A stretch of DNA of 44,048 nt from Gammaproteobacteria bacterium (GCA_022823405.1 JAJDXD010000051.1:1-44048), one strand, 5' to 3'; shown: positions 8,152 to 16,853, counted from the stretch's first letter. Notes: a model not told the origin generated them from the sequence alone. Made by a program: numbers and translations.

Positions 8152-9342
8152 ATGTCACTCTACCCCGTCAATTCAACTGCTGATGCACTTTCCCTCCTTG
8201 GTGAAGAGAGCGAGCGTAGCAGTCGACTCCAAGATGAAATTCGTCAACTTATCGGAACTTCTGGTATCAATGCCATTTCATTTGCGCAGTTTATGGAAAG
8301 CGCACTTTACCACCCTGTAAACGGATACTACACAGCGGCGACACAGGTATTGGACAGGGGAGGTGATTTTACAACCGCGCCTGAATTGGGGGCGGTATTT
8401 GGCCATTTTCTATCTACGAAAATTGCCAGAGCCTTCCATTCATCACCAATTCCAGCGCGAATTTACGAATTCGGTGCTGGTAGTGGAAAGCTCTGTGTTC
8501 AAATATTGTCTGAACTCAATCGGCTCGGTTGTGAAATTGACGATTATGTGATTATTGAAATCAGCCCCAGAATGAAACAAATTCAACAACAGTTGGTAGC
8601 CAGGCAAATCCCGAAAATATCAACGAAGGTTCACTGGTCTGATTTTCCGGCCGATAAAGGTATCCAAGGTGTCGTAATTGCCAATGAAGTCATTGATGCG
8701 ATGCCAGTAGAACTCATTCGCTTTGTTGAGGGACGAGTGCATCAGGGATATGTTACGGAACGGGGAGATGCATTTCAACTTGAATTCAGAACGATACTCG
8801 AAGAGGAGTTTGAACAAACTTGTAATCAGATAAGTTGGCCAAATTTTGAAGGTATCTACACGTCAGAAATCCACTGCCGTGCTGAAGCATGGCTTGAGAA
8901 GGTTGCAGAATGTTTTGAAGTTGGTTCAATGTTGATATCTGACTATGGATTTCCCCAGCATGAGTACTATCATCCGGATCGAAATCAAGGTACACTGATG
9001 TGTCACCGAAGACATCACAGTTTGCATGACCCCTTTGATTTCATTGGGTGTCAGGACATCACGGCACACGTCAATTTTTCGTCCCTCGCCAGAATCGCAG
9101 AAACCGTCGGTCTCGAAGTCAACGGATTCACCACACTTGCAGGCTTCATTGTTGATACTGGTTTGGAGAGTCTGGACCTCGCGTCGTTACAGATTTCGGA
9201 GCAAATGTCTGTTACACAGCAACTGAATACTCTGACGTCTCCGTCTGAAATGGGTGAATTGTTCAAAGTGATGGAGTTAAGTAAGAATATTGAACCCGAT
9301 CGACTGGGATTTAAATCGTTTGACCACATGCATCGACTATAG
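8152..9342 (+). CDS. MidA/NDUFAF7-type SAM-dependent methyltransferase
   Basis: A 396-aa class I methyltransferase of the MidA (DUF185) family. Mitochondrial NDUFAF7, its eukaryotic relative, methylates an arginine of a complex I subunit; the bacterial substrate is not established. Visible motifs are HPVNGYY at 54-60, GGDFTTAPELGAVFG at 70-84, the SAM-binding YEFGAGSGKLC at 105-115, a second SAM-contact IEISPRM and IANEVIDAMPVE. A degenerate C-terminal part follows. The ATG at 8152 lacks a Shine-Dalgarno sequence. uppP follows after 24 bp and may be co-transcribed. An NDUFA9-like gene lies 2 kb away on the other strand, a suggestive but unproven complex-I-like link. Confidence 0.9.
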   Translation: MSLYPVNSTADALSLLGEESERSSRLQDEIRQLIGTSGINAISFAQFMESALYHPVNGYYTAATQVLDRGGDFTTAPELGAVFGHFLSTKIARAFHSSPIPARIYEFGAGSGKLCVQILSELNRLGCEIDDYVIIEISPRMKQIQQQLVARQIPKISTKVHWSDFPADKGIQGVVIANEVIDAMPVELIRFVEGRVHQGYVTERGDAFQLEFRTILEEEFEQTCNQISWPNFEGIYTSEIHCRAEAWLEKVAECFEVGSMLISDYGFPQHEYYHPDRNQGTLMCHRRHHSLHDPFDFIGCQDITAHVNFSSLARIAETVGLEVNGFTTLAGFIVDTGLESLDLASLQISEQMSVTQQLNTLTSPSEMGELFKVMELSKNIEPDRLGFKSFDHMHRL

Positions 9343-9366
9343 CATCCAAATCTGCACTCAAGCGAA

Positions 9367-10164
9367 ATGATAGAACTTATGCAATCCAGTGTTTTGGCAC
9401 TGATTCAGGGTGCAACTGAATTTCTGCCGATATCCAGTTCTGCACATCTGATTCTGTTTCCGACTTTGTTCGGATGGCATGATCAGGGACTGGCATTTGA
9501 CATTGCTGTCCATGTTGGAACACTGTTCGCGTCACTTATCTACTTTCGCGTACAGATCAGTGAGATTGCAGGTGCGTGGTTTATATCCCTACTGGGACGT
9601 GGCACAACAACAGAATCAAATCTTGGCTGGTTCATTATTGTTGCCAGTGTGCCGGTGGCAGTTTCGGGAGCCCTCGCATACGACCTGGTAGAAAACGAAC
9701 TTCGATCTGTCACTGTTATTGGGCTAGCGACCCTCCTGTTTGCATTGCTGCTCTGGTGCGCGGACCACTTTCTGCGAGGTCAAAGAACACTACGCGAATT
9801 GCGTCTGACGGACGCATTGCTCATCGGTGTGGGGCAGGCTTTGGCGATTATTCCCGGAACTTCCCGATCAGGTATTACGATGACAGTTGCGCTGATGCTT
9901 GGGCTGAGTCGTAAAGAAGCAGCGAGGTTTGCATTCTTGCTGGCAATTCCCGCTATCGCGATGGCTGGAGGATGGCAAGCCCTGCAACTGATTGTGTTTG
10001 AGGTCGAGATTAATTGGCTGCAATTTGCTATTGCAACGGCAATATCCGCCGTAGTTGCCTACCTATGTATTCACTACTTCCTTACATTTATTGAAAAAAT
10101 CGGCATGCTTCCCTTTGTAATCTACAGGGTGTTGCTGGCTGTATTCATTCTGGTCATACTGTAG
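9367..10164 (+). CDS. uppP: Undecaprenyl-diphosphatase UppP (BacA)
   Basis: A 265-aa multi-pass inner-membrane phosphatase that converts undecaprenyl diphosphate to the monophosphate lipid carrier used for peptidoglycan and other cell-wall polymers. Family motif 1 is GATEFLPISSSAHL (about 15-28) and motif 2 is PGTSRSG (163-169) followed by LGLSRKEAARFAFLLAIPAI. Both are intact. About eight hydrophobic segments are visible. Its stop codon overlaps the 3' end of the convergent cca by 11 bp. Loss of UppP typically raises bacitracin sensitivity. Confidence 0.97.
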   Translation: MIELMQSSVLALIQGATEFLPISSSAHLILFPTLFGWHDQGLAFDIAVHVGTLFASLIYFRVQISEIAGAWFISLLGRGTTTESNLGWFIIVASVPVAVSGALAYDLVENELRSVTVIGLATLLFALLLWCADHFLRGQRTLRELRLTDALLIGVGQALAIIPGTSRSGITMTVALMLGLSRKEAARFAFLLAIPAIAMAGGWQALQLIVFEVEINWLQFAIATAISAVVAYLCIHYFLTFIEKIGMLPFVIYRVLLAVFILVIL

Positions 10165-11371
10165 CTGAATCATCTTCTAGCAAAGTCGATACGCTTCTAA
10201 TGTAAGCGTGTCGCACCTGATCTCGTAGTTTGTCGCCTTTGTAGCTCTTTGCCAAACTTTTTGCATCGACTTGGCGCATCGAGATTCGACATTTGCGCAG
10301 CAATTCAATGGCTTGACGAACAACGTCCGCGTCCTGATGCAGAACAATCAGCTGGACTGAGCATGCTTCCAAGAAATTATCGAATGACTTTTTGTCACGA
10401 ATGCCGTTCAGTGCCAACAGCATATCAACGGTATCGGATGCAGGTCTTTCTCTGACAGTCATGACACGATCAGAGTAGGTTGCAACTTGCTCTGCGAGTG
10501 TTCGATAGGAAGTCGATGTTTTCAGACGACGGCAGAACTTCTGAATTGCGGTTGTATTTGCTGGTTCGCTTAATGATGCCGTGGCCAATCTGTTGATCAG
10601 ACTGGCGAGCACTGCAAATCTAATTCTCACGTCTTCAGTTAGGTGTGCAGCCAACTCCAGCTCAAGCAGCGGCTTGTCGGTGTCCGGTCTTAAGTCATAA
10701 ATCTTGTTGATCTCGGGGAACATACTCGCCAGCGCATTACACACTCTCAGTACTGTAAAAAATACAGCAGGATGATCCTCCGAAAGAGCACTCAATACCT
10801 CCTGTAATACTCGCTCAGGTACTAAGTAATCGAGTTCTCCGCTTCCCGACAGTTCGCGCATCAGTTCAAGCGTTGAGTCCTCGACGATAAATCCTCTACT
10901 GTGATAGCGCGCAGCAAAACGGGCGACTCGGAGTACTCGAAGCGGATCTTCTGAGAAATGTGCTGAGACATGTCGCAGCAAGCCATTTTCTAAATCTTGT
11001 CTGCCACCGAATGGATCAATTAGATTGTCTTTAGTATCTTGTGCCATCGCGTTGATCGTAAGGTCGCGGCGGAAGAGGTCTTGCTCCAAAGACACTGTGG
11101 GGGAGGCGTCTACATCAAATCCTTTGTAGCCCTTACCCGTTTTTCGTTCGGTTCTTGCAAGGGCGTACTCTTCGTGGGTTTCGGGATGAAGAAAGACCGG
11201 AAAATTCTTCCCGATCGGACGAAATCCAAGCGACAGCATGGTGGCTTCAGTAGTACCAACTACGACCCAGTCTTTGTCACTACGATCAATGTTGAGCAAC
11301 CGGTCGCGAACTGCACCACCTACCAGATAGCAATTCAACTCACTTAGCTGATTTGTCTGATTGTCGGACAT
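10154..11371 (-). CDS. cca: CCA tRNA nucleotidyltransferase with degenerate HD domain
   Basis: A 405-aa cytosolic enzyme that adds or repairs the 3'-CCA of tRNAs. The catalytic head is clear: YLVGGAVRD at 15-23, the metal-binding Asp32-x-Asp34 in DKDW, FPVFLHPETHEEYALARTERK, then RRDLTINAMA and the DPLRVLRVARFAARY signature. It closely follows the E. coli class II enzyme. Beyond about residue 240 the protein keeps the length of an HD-domain-containing Cca. However, the stretch that should read LCHDLGKG is replaced by VLASLINRLATA, so the HD metal ligands are gone. Nucleotidyl transfer should persist, while phosphodiesterase/phosphatase activities are probably lost. It overlaps uppP tail to tail. 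Confidence 0.95.
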   Translation of the reverse strand: MSDNQTNQLSELNCYLVGGAVRDRLLNIDRSDKDWVVVGTTEATMLSLGFRPIGKNFPVFLHPETHEEYALARTERKTGKGYKGFDVDASPTVSLEQDLFRRDLTINAMAQDTKDNLIDPFGGRQDLENGLLRHVSAHFSEDPLRVLRVARFAARYHSRGFIVEDSTLELMRELSGSGELDYLVPERVLQEVLSALSEDHPAVFFTVLRVCNALASMFPEINKIYDLRPDTDKPLLELELAAHLTEDVRIRFAVLASLINRLATASLSEPANTTAIQKFCRRLKTSTSYRTLAEQVATYSDRVMTVRERPASDTVDMLLALNGIRDKKSFDNFLEACSVQLIVLHQDADVVRQAIELLRKCRISMRQVDAKSLAKSYKGDKLRDQVRHAYIRSVSTLLEDDSATV

Positions 11372-11420
11372 CTGTTAGTAAGAACTGAAATTGGAGAGAA
11401 ATTCATTAGTTGTTGTCAGT

Positions 11421-11450
11421 AGTGAGTGGAATGAAGGCTCACTTTCATTC
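11421..11450. repeat. Two overlapping, mutually exclusive hairpins upstream of cca
   Basis: AGTGAG (11421-11426) can pair with CTCACT (11438-11443), and GAATGAA (11429-11435) can pair with TTCATTC (11444-11450). The stems interleave, and zero nucleotides lie between the two 3' arms, so both cannot form at once. The element sits in the 180-bp gap between the NDUFA9-like gene and cca, both on the minus strand, about 50 bp before the cca start. Function is unknown and chance is possible. Confidence 0.3.
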
Positions 11451-11551
11451 AGGTACTCAAATTTACTTGAACGGAATAGGTATTTTGTACTGCCGTTTGG
11501 CTTATTGATTCGGATACGCATTCCGCCATCCTGTGATGTGGTTTGCTAAGG

Positions 11552-12508
11552 TTAGCGACCCGCCTGAGTTCTGATCTGATTGAACTGATCAATTTGAGGG
11601 CTTAACCATTCCCCGGCGACCGATTCAAATCGCGTCGGCTGCACACCATAAGGTTCGGGTATGCCTTCCCCAACTGCGACGGATGCCTGAAGTGATCGTA
11701 GGTTGTCTGGTGTCAAGGGTTTGCCAGGAGCAAACTGAGCGAAGCTTGCGAGGAGTTTGGACAATACCGGGCTAAGTCCAACAATTTTATGACGCATCCC
11801 TCCAAGTCTATCAATCAGACTGACGAACTCTCTAAGTGTAAAGATTTCAGGTCCTGCAACGTCAAAACTCCCCTGGTCGGTAAATTTGACATCGATCGCA
11901 TGAGCAATACACCGAACCACATCTTCGACATAGACAGGTTGTACTTGTACTTTTGGCAAGATAAGTGGGAAAAAAACTGGACTCATCGACAGCATTTGGT
12001 GAAACATTCTGGAAAATGAGTCTCTAGGTCCAAACACGATCGAAGGTCGAATAATCGTGCACTCCAAGCCCTTATCCATGACAGACTGAACTGCCTGTTC
12101 ACCCTGAGCGCGGGATTTGAGATACTGACTGGGGGCATTGACGTCAGAACCTAGCGCGCTGATGTTGACCAGCCTTCTCGCTTTCCTTTGCAGACATGCT
12201 TCGGCTATTCTCCCCGGAAGGCTCGCATGAATTTCGGCGAATGTGTCGATTCGTGACTGATTCAGAATTCCAATCAGGTTCACAACAGTGTCAGATTCAC
12301 TGATTAAGCTGCCGATGTAATCGCTTGACAAATCTCCGGTTTCAACCATCTTCAGTGAGGGGATAACCAGTAGGCTTCGATGTCGATGTGGGTGCTTGGT
12401 AACAACAGTCATTGTCCATCCGCCACGCGATAAGGCATTGATCAGATGTGATCCAATGAATCCGGCGCCACCCAATAAAACTGTGTGTTTTGAATGAGAT
12501 AAAGGCAT
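11552..12508 (-). CDS. NDUFA9-like NAD(P)-binding epimerase/dehydratase family protein
   Basis: A 318-aa atypical extended SDR. The Rossmann motif GGAGFIG lies at 13-19. Other conserved stretches are VNLIGILNQ, SALGSDVNAPSQYLKSRAQGEQAV, IIRPSIVFGPRDSFSRMF and the block PLILPKVQVQPVYVEDVV, which together are typical of the complex I NDUFA9 subfamily. The usual catalytic YxxxK is present as YLKSR, with Arg one position after Ser, so activity is uncertain. Mitochondrial NDUFA9 is an accessory complex I subunit that binds NADPH; bacterial members are poorly defined. It follows pyrE by 28 bp on the same strand and is probably in its operon. Confidence 0.85.
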   Translation of the reverse strand: MPLSHSKHTVLLGGAGFIGSHLINALSRGGWTMTVVTKHPHRHRSLLVIPSLKMVETGDLSSDYIGSLISESDTVVNLIGILNQSRIDTFAEIHASLPGRIAEACLQRKARRLVNISALGSDVNAPSQYLKSRAQGEQAVQSVMDKGLECTIIRPSIVFGPRDSFSRMFHQMLSMSPVFFPLILPKVQVQPVYVEDVVRCIAHAIDVKFTDQGSFDVAGPEIFTLREFVSLIDRLGGMRHKIVGLSPVLSKLLASFAQFAPGKPLTPDNLRSLQASVAVGEGIPEPYGVQPTRFESVAGEWLSPQIDQFNQIRTQAGR

Positions 12509-12536
12509 GAGTGTCTAATGGTTAATTCGAAGTTGG

Positions 12537-13250
12537 TCAGTCAACTACATACTTTTTGCCGTATGCGTTAAGCTGGATTGAGGTGTCTTTCAACTCCCTC
12601 ATATTATCCACAAATTCCAATAAATCGATAAATGTAGCCAACGACAGAACATCGACATCACACCTCTCCCGCACCTGCTGTACCGCAGACTGTTCGGCGT
12701 CGACGCATTTTTCCATTCGATCTAAAGAGATCACAACCGCCACGGGACGCGCACCTTGTTTTTGAATAGTGTCAACTGCCTTATCAACCGAGTGACCGGA
12801 TGTGATGACATCTTCAACAATGACAACATCACCGGTCAGAGGTGCGCCAACAATCCAGCCCAACTCACCATGGTCTTTTGCCTCTTTTCGGTCAAACGCG
12901 AAAGAAACCGAGCGGTTATGCTTGTAATTGAGCGAAACTGCTGTGGCTGCGGCTAGGGGAATGCCTTTGTATGCTGGCCCATACAGCATAAACTCACTGC
13001 TGAACCGCTGCGCAATCGCATCGGCATAGAAACCGCTTAACTTCATAAGGTCAGCGCCATTTGAGAAGCCACCGGTGTTTAGGAAATAGGGACTCCTTCG
13101 ACCGGAGTGGAGAATGAATTGGCCAAATTTTAGTGCACCACTGGCATAGGCAAATTCAAGAAACTCCTGTTGTCGAGTATGCATTACTAGGTGGTGCTGC
13201 GATTCAAATGAGTGCTTCGAAGTCAATGAGTTTGCTGTGTCGTCGGACAT
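12537..13250 (-). CDS. pyrE: Orotate phosphoribosyltransferase
   Basis: A cytosolic enzyme of de novo pyrimidine synthesis joining orotate and PRPP to give OMP. Visible motifs are FGQFILHSGRRSPYF for orotate binding, LYGPAYKGIPLA, FDRKEAKDHGE with the mobile catalytic loop, and the PRPP loop VVIVEDVITSGHSV. As marked it has 237 aa, about 20 more than usual. The family normally begins near QQEFLEFA, so ATG at 13184 (Met23) is a credible alternative that would give 215 aa. Neither start has a clear ribosome site. Upstream is a small inverted repeat TGAGTC/GACTCA (13263-13283) of unknown meaning. The NDUFA9-like gene follows it. Confidence 0.95.
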   Translation of the reverse strand: MSDDTANSLTSKHSFESQHHLVMHTRQQEFLEFAYASGALKFGQFILHSGRRSPYFLNTGGFSNGADLMKLSGFYADAIAQRFSSEFMLYGPAYKGIPLAAATAVSLNYKHNRSVSFAFDRKEAKDHGELGWIVGAPLTGDVVIVEDVITSGHSVDKAVDTIQKQGARPVAVVISLDRMEKCVDAEQSAVQQVRERCDVDVLSLATFIDLLEFVDNMRELKDTSIQLNAYGKKYVVD

Positions 13251-13332
13251 TGTTAATTGTAGTGAGTCGACGACTAAGACTCATTGCATTTGAGTGATTT
13301 ATTCAGTTCAATTTTATATTCAGGTGTCTCCC

Positions 13333-13419
13333 ATGCAGTTTTTGTCCAAGATGCCATTATTTGAACTGCTGACAGCAATCGTGTTCGCTTGCATTATTCT
13401 GATTGTTTACGTCCATTAA
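13333..13419 (+). CDS. Possible 28-aa single-pass membrane peptide
   Basis: A short frame, ATG at 13333 to TAA at 13417-13419, encodes a peptide with a short polar head (MQFLSKMPLF) and an uninterrupted hydrophobic segment ending LIVYVH. AGGTG lies about 6 nt before the ATG as a weak ribosome site. It is the only frame I can suggest in the 254-bp gap between pyrE and the AAA ATPase, both on the opposite strand. Small hydrophobic peptides can be toxins or complex accessory subunits, but a frame this short also occurs by chance. Confidence 0.22.
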   Translation: MQFLSKMPLFELLTAIVFACIILIVYVH

Positions 13420-13504
13420 TTGCGTCCATTTTCGAAGAACTTATTGCTGTCGCAGAACTATATGTTGAAGTTGCTGATACTTTGAATTTTTGGATTTTCA
13501 TGGA

Positions 13505-15595
13505 TCATGCCAGAAAACCAATTGATCCGGACTGACCGGGCTTGGCGTCGCATTCAGCACATAACATCTCGGCCAGAGCTCCCTGATCGTCCGATTGACC
13601 AATAATCTCAGACTTTCGTTGTACCACCGCGAAGTCGCCGGGCGTAAGGTTGGTGAGATTCAAAATCCTTTCCGGAGGAGCGAATCCAAAGTAAGTTTGG
13701 AATGCTGCCCTAATCTGCTCTGGTTGGAGATAGTCAAGGGTCACCTTGAAAACGAAGCGCCTAAGAGTCGCACCGTCAAGGTGCTCGCCAAAATTGGTGG
13801 TGCAGGCGAACGGCAGCTGATGGACTTCCATCCATGTCAGCATTTCGTTAACTTGGCTGACTTCCCATGATCTTTGGGCAAGTTTTCTATCGTAGAGCAA
13901 AGAGTCAGCTTCATCGAAAATAAGGAATGAATTGGTGTTCCGTGCCTCTTTAAATGCGTTGGCGATATTTGTCTCTGTTTCCCCAACCCACTTTGAAAGT
14001 AAATCGGAAGTCCGCTTCTGTATTACCTCTAGCCCCAAACGTTCGGCAAGGTAACGGATATAGGTGCTCTTACCCGTGCCAGGCGGTCCCTGCAGGCAGA
14101 GAGAAAATTTCAGCACACCGCTTTTCACAAGACTTTCGGCAAGTTTAACCGGACAGGTGTTCGCTTGGATCAGTGTGGGGTCGAACAGCTGCGGTACACC
14201 CTCGGGTGGCACTTCGCATGATACTAACCTGGATATACTCTGCACCCCGATTCGCACCGCGTCAATTCCACCACCAGCAATTCTTGCAGCCGCGGTCGCA
14301 CCGGCTGCTATACCTGGTGTTGCGGTGAAGTCCCGCGCCAGTGCACTTGCATCATCGGCGTCTGCTTCGATACCGTAGCGCGCAAGTTGCGTTTTCCATA
14401 CTCTTGCTCTAACGGACATTGACGGCGGACTCAGCTCTAGTGCATACGACATACGACGCAACAGGGAACGTTCGACTGAACTGGTATCGTTGATGGTCCA
14501 GAGAGTCGGTGCAGGCGCTCGCTCCAGCAATTGGTGCGTGTAGACTTTGGAGCCTCCGTTCCGTGAGTTGGAAGAGATCGACATCCCAAAGAAACTTAAA
14601 CCAACTCGACTTGTAAATAAGTCGTCCATTTCATCGAACAGGATCAGTGAATTTTGGTTTTTTGCGAGAAGACGCTGAGTGAGACGGAGTTCCTGCTGTC
14701 TCTCGCGACGGGTCATTTCGTCACCTTCTCGATCCGATTCGCCGACACTGTATAGAGTCACACCAAGTCGCTTGGCCAACACCTTGCAGAACTCTGTCTT
14801 GCCAGTCCCCGGTGGGCCGTACAAAAGTATGTTTACACCCGAAGCAGAGCATTGCAGCGCACCTGCAATGAGTCGTTCAATGTGATCACGTCCCTTGCTT
14901 ATGTGCTCGAAGTCCTCCCACTCCAGTTCACTCTCAGGTGCAACGTCAAGCAGCAGACGGATCGCGTCGAGGCTGGTGTGATCAGAATCAGTAGCCACGC
15001 GGCGAAGCCGAGACACAATTCCCACTTCGCCGTCTTCTCTGTCGATCGTTGCGAGCCCTGAACGGACCAGTGGCGACTCGCTATCCAGGTGGCGCTGAAC
15101 ATCACCAGGCGATAGATTAAGCAGTGTCGCAATTGTCGATGAATTCAATATGACACGGTACCGCGTTCTTTCAAATGCGGATACATAAAAAATATCATCA
15201 ATCATTCTCTCAATTACGGGTTGGGTAGAGTACCGCAGCAGGAGTTCCAGGATATCGATGTCGGTAGTCGAGAGGCAAATGGCTTGCGCCAGATTCCGAA
15301 GTCGCTTCGCGGCCAGATCATACTTGACTGTCTTGAATGCGACACACTCGCGCTGTAATGCCTGTGCAACCATACGTAGTTGGTCTTCCGTAGGCGTTTC
15401 GTTTAGATGACGCGCAAAACTGTCCAAGTGAGGAAACATCGTTTTTTCACCATGAAAAATTCGGTTGTCTCTATCAGTTATCCATTTAACCAGGCCCACA
15501 GCCTCGGAATTTCGGTAGTGGAACTTTGCAGCCATGTTGGCCAGGTAAGTTGCTATGAGTTTTCGTTCGTAAGTGCTTAGCATTAAATTTTCCAT
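13505..15595 (-). CDS. Tandem-AAA+ ATPase of unknown function (CDC48-like layout)
   Basis: A 696-aa protein with an N-terminal helical region of about 240 residues and two AAA+ modules. Module 1 has Walker A GPPGTGKT at 260-267, Walker B LILFDE at 317-322 and a possible arginine-finger/sensor region TINDTSSVERSLLRR. Module 2 has Walker A GPPGTGKS at 503-510, Walker B FLIFDE at 557-562, sensor CTTN at 598-601 and LRRF. The C-terminus contains LTPGDFAVVQRK and ends IGFLA. Both Walker sites look competent. No protease, nuclease or membrane domain is visible, so it is probably a protein remodeller. The substrate is unknown. It is flanked by gene-poor DNA and a ParDE module, hence accessory-looking. 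A 74-codon frame directly upstream ends in TAG touching the ATG and is probably fortuitous. Confidence 0.88.
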   Translation of the reverse strand: MENLMLSTYERKLIATYLANMAAKFHYRNSEAVGLVKWITDRDNRIFHGEKTMFPHLDSFARHLNETPTEDQLRMVAQALQRECVAFKTVKYDLAAKRLRNLAQAICLSTTDIDILELLLRYSTQPVIERMIDDIFYVSAFERTRYRVILNSSTIATLLNLSPGDVQRHLDSESPLVRSGLATIDREDGEVGIVSRLRRVATDSDHTSLDAIRLLLDVAPESELEWEDFEHISKGRDHIERLIAGALQCSASGVNILLYGPPGTGKTEFCKVLAKRLGVTLYSVGESDREGDEMTRRERQQELRLTQRLLAKNQNSLILFDEMDDLFTSRVGLSFFGMSISSNSRNGGSKVYTHQLLERAPAPTLWTINDTSSVERSLLRRMSYALELSPPSMSVRARVWKTQLARYGIEADADDASALARDFTATPGIAAGATAAARIAGGGIDAVRIGVQSISRLVSCEVPPEGVPQLFDPTLIQANTCPVKLAESLVKSGVLKFSLCLQGPPGTGKSTYIRYLAERLGLEVIQKRTSDLLSKWVGETETNIANAFKEARNTNSFLIFDEADSLLYDRKLAQRSWEVSQVNEMLTWMEVHQLPFACTTNFGEHLDGATLRRFVFKVTLDYLQPEQIRAAFQTYFGFAPPERILNLTNLTPGDFAVVQRKSEIIGQSDDQGALAEMLCAECDAKPGQSGSIGFLA

Positions 15596-16124
15596 CTACA
15601 GTACAGTAAAAAGCTGCTCGACAAGTACTTCAGCTAGAGATGCTTCGAAATTCAAAATTCGAAAAACATCTAGAATCAGCAAACCGTAGTAATCACTACA
15701 TCTTCTGACTGAACAGGTCTTGAATCTGAAGTTACTCTTACTTTTGTATTGGCTGGCAGCAATGGGCAACCAATTTCGGCGAACGTGAATTTGACCAGTG
15801 CCGGCCACATCGGACAACACTTGATATACTAATTTGAATTCCTGCGAAAATCAATGAAAAGCAAACAAATATTCGATAACTATTTATAAATACGACAGAT
15901 ATTGACGCATTAAATATTATTCAGAAATTTAAATCGAATTTTGTGTAGTCGTTGGGGTTGGTGAGGTGCGGTTTCAGAATTCGATTGTCACTTTTCCAAT
16001 CCGATAATGAGTGTCACTGACGGGATGAATCCAACTTTTCGAACGATCGCCTGCCAGAATTTTTTGACGTATAAATCAGCATGGTAGATACCCGATTAGA
16101 AGTATCGATTTGACTAGTTGAATA
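15596..16124. other. Gene-poor AT-rich stretch upstream of the AAA ATPase and parDE
   Basis: About 530 bp without a convincing gene between two divergently oriented accessory genes. It holds a 12-bp perfect palindrome TATTTATAAATA at 15881-15892 and, at its right end, the parDE promoter. Short frames on the minus strand show no recognisable domain. It may include the ATPase promoter and leader, but no good -35/-10 pair was found for it. Confidence 0.5.
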
Positions 16125-16161
16125 TATAATGTCAGTATCTGCCATTATCGGACATATACTG
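16125..16161 (+). promoter_or_regulatory. parDE promoter -10 and candidate autoregulatory operator
   Basis: A perfect TATAAT lies at 16125-16130, 40 bp before the antitoxin ATG; the -35 region is poor. Just downstream, CAGTAT (16133-16138) and ATACTG (16156-16161) form an inverted repeat with partial matches in the flanks, spanning the expected transcription start. Ribbon-helix-helix antitoxins usually repress their own promoter by binding such repeats, so this is a plausible operator. The regulation is inferred. Confidence 0.5.
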
Positions 16162-16169
16162 GTGAATCT

Positions 16170-16412
16170 ATGCCAAACGTATTTCTTACTGAACAAATGG
16201 AACACTATATTCAAGGCCAGATCAGATCGGGGTCGTATGCCAATTTGAGCGAAGTTGTGCGTGCAGCCATGAGATTGCTGATGGAGAAGGACAATGCTCG
16301 TCAGTTTTATGCATTGAAAGCGGATCTTGAAGAGGCCTTGCAGGAAGCAGAAGCGGGAGAGTTCGAGGTTTTCGATCCTCAGGCGTACGAACCGGATTTC
16401 AAATCAGAATAA
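16170..16412 (+). CDS. ParD-type ribbon-helix-helix antitoxin
   Basis: An 80-aa CopG/ParD-like protein. The N-terminal part (MPNVFLTEQMEHYI) supplies the DNA-binding beta strand, followed by a helix pair (SGSYANLSEVVRAAMRLL) typical of ParD. The acidic C-terminus (EEALQEAEAGEFEVFDP) is the kind of segment that wraps and neutralises the toxin. It is expected to bind ParE and repress its own operon. The toxin starts 10 bp after the antitoxin stop, the usual antitoxin-first order. Identification as a type II antitoxin is firm, the subfamily less so. Confidence 0.92.
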   Translation: MPNVFLTEQMEHYIQGQIRSGSYANLSEVVRAAMRLLMEKDNARQFYALKADLEEALQEAEAGEFEVFDPQAYEPDFKSE

Positions 16413-16422
16413 TCGGGACAAT

Positions 16423-16755
16423 GTGTTGATAAGGCTGTCCAGACTTGCAAAACGGGATCTGGATGAAATACGAACATACTCGGTTGAGACGTGGAGCCGC
16501 GTACGCTGGATAGAGTACTACGGAGGCTTGATGCGGACTTTCGAGGAGATCCTGGAGAATCCTGACAGTGGGCGTGATCGGAGTCATTTTGCAGCCGGAC
16601 TTCGATCGGTAAATTACGGCCGGCACGTGATTTTCTATGCACGGGTAGCCGCGGCAGATGATGAGCCTGTTATCATCCGAATCGTTCATCAACGAAGAAA
16701 TCTACCGGCACTGACTTACTACGAGAATATTAATGATTCAATCAAAAATTCCTGA
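16423..16755 (+). CDS. ParE/RelE-superfamily toxin (GTG start)
   Basis: A 110-aa toxin partner of the upstream ParD-like antitoxin. Residues LSRLAKRDLDEIRTYSVETW at the start, GGLMRTFEEILENPDSGRD in the middle and VNYGRHVIFYARV then IIRIVHQRRNLPAL at the end follow the ParE pattern, including the final beta strand ending in a conserved His-x-R. ParE members inhibit DNA gyrase, while RelE members cleave mRNA; this sequence reads as ParE-like. The start is set at GTG 16423 (TTG 16426 also possible), because earlier in-frame codons would run through the antitoxin and add residues the family lacks. Confidence 0.9.
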   Translation: MLIRLSRLAKRDLDEIRTYSVETWSRVRWIEYYGGLMRTFEEILENPDSGRDRSHFAAGLRSVNYGRHVIFYARVAAADDEPVIIRIVHQRRNLPALTYYENINDSIKNS

Positions 16756-16853
16756 TATACGACAATTCCTGCGCGAAAGCCTCTAGCATCGGGCGGCACA
16801 GCAGAAACAAGATAAAATGTATGGAAGTTATTGACTTGAAAATCATTCAGTTG

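Noticed and set aside
15596..15820. 74-codon minus-strand frame whose TAG touches the AAA ATPase ATG
   Set aside because: No recognisable domain, no ribosome site and unremarkable composition. Sharing the ATPase frame through a single stop is most simply explained as chance, although a read-through extension cannot be excluded.
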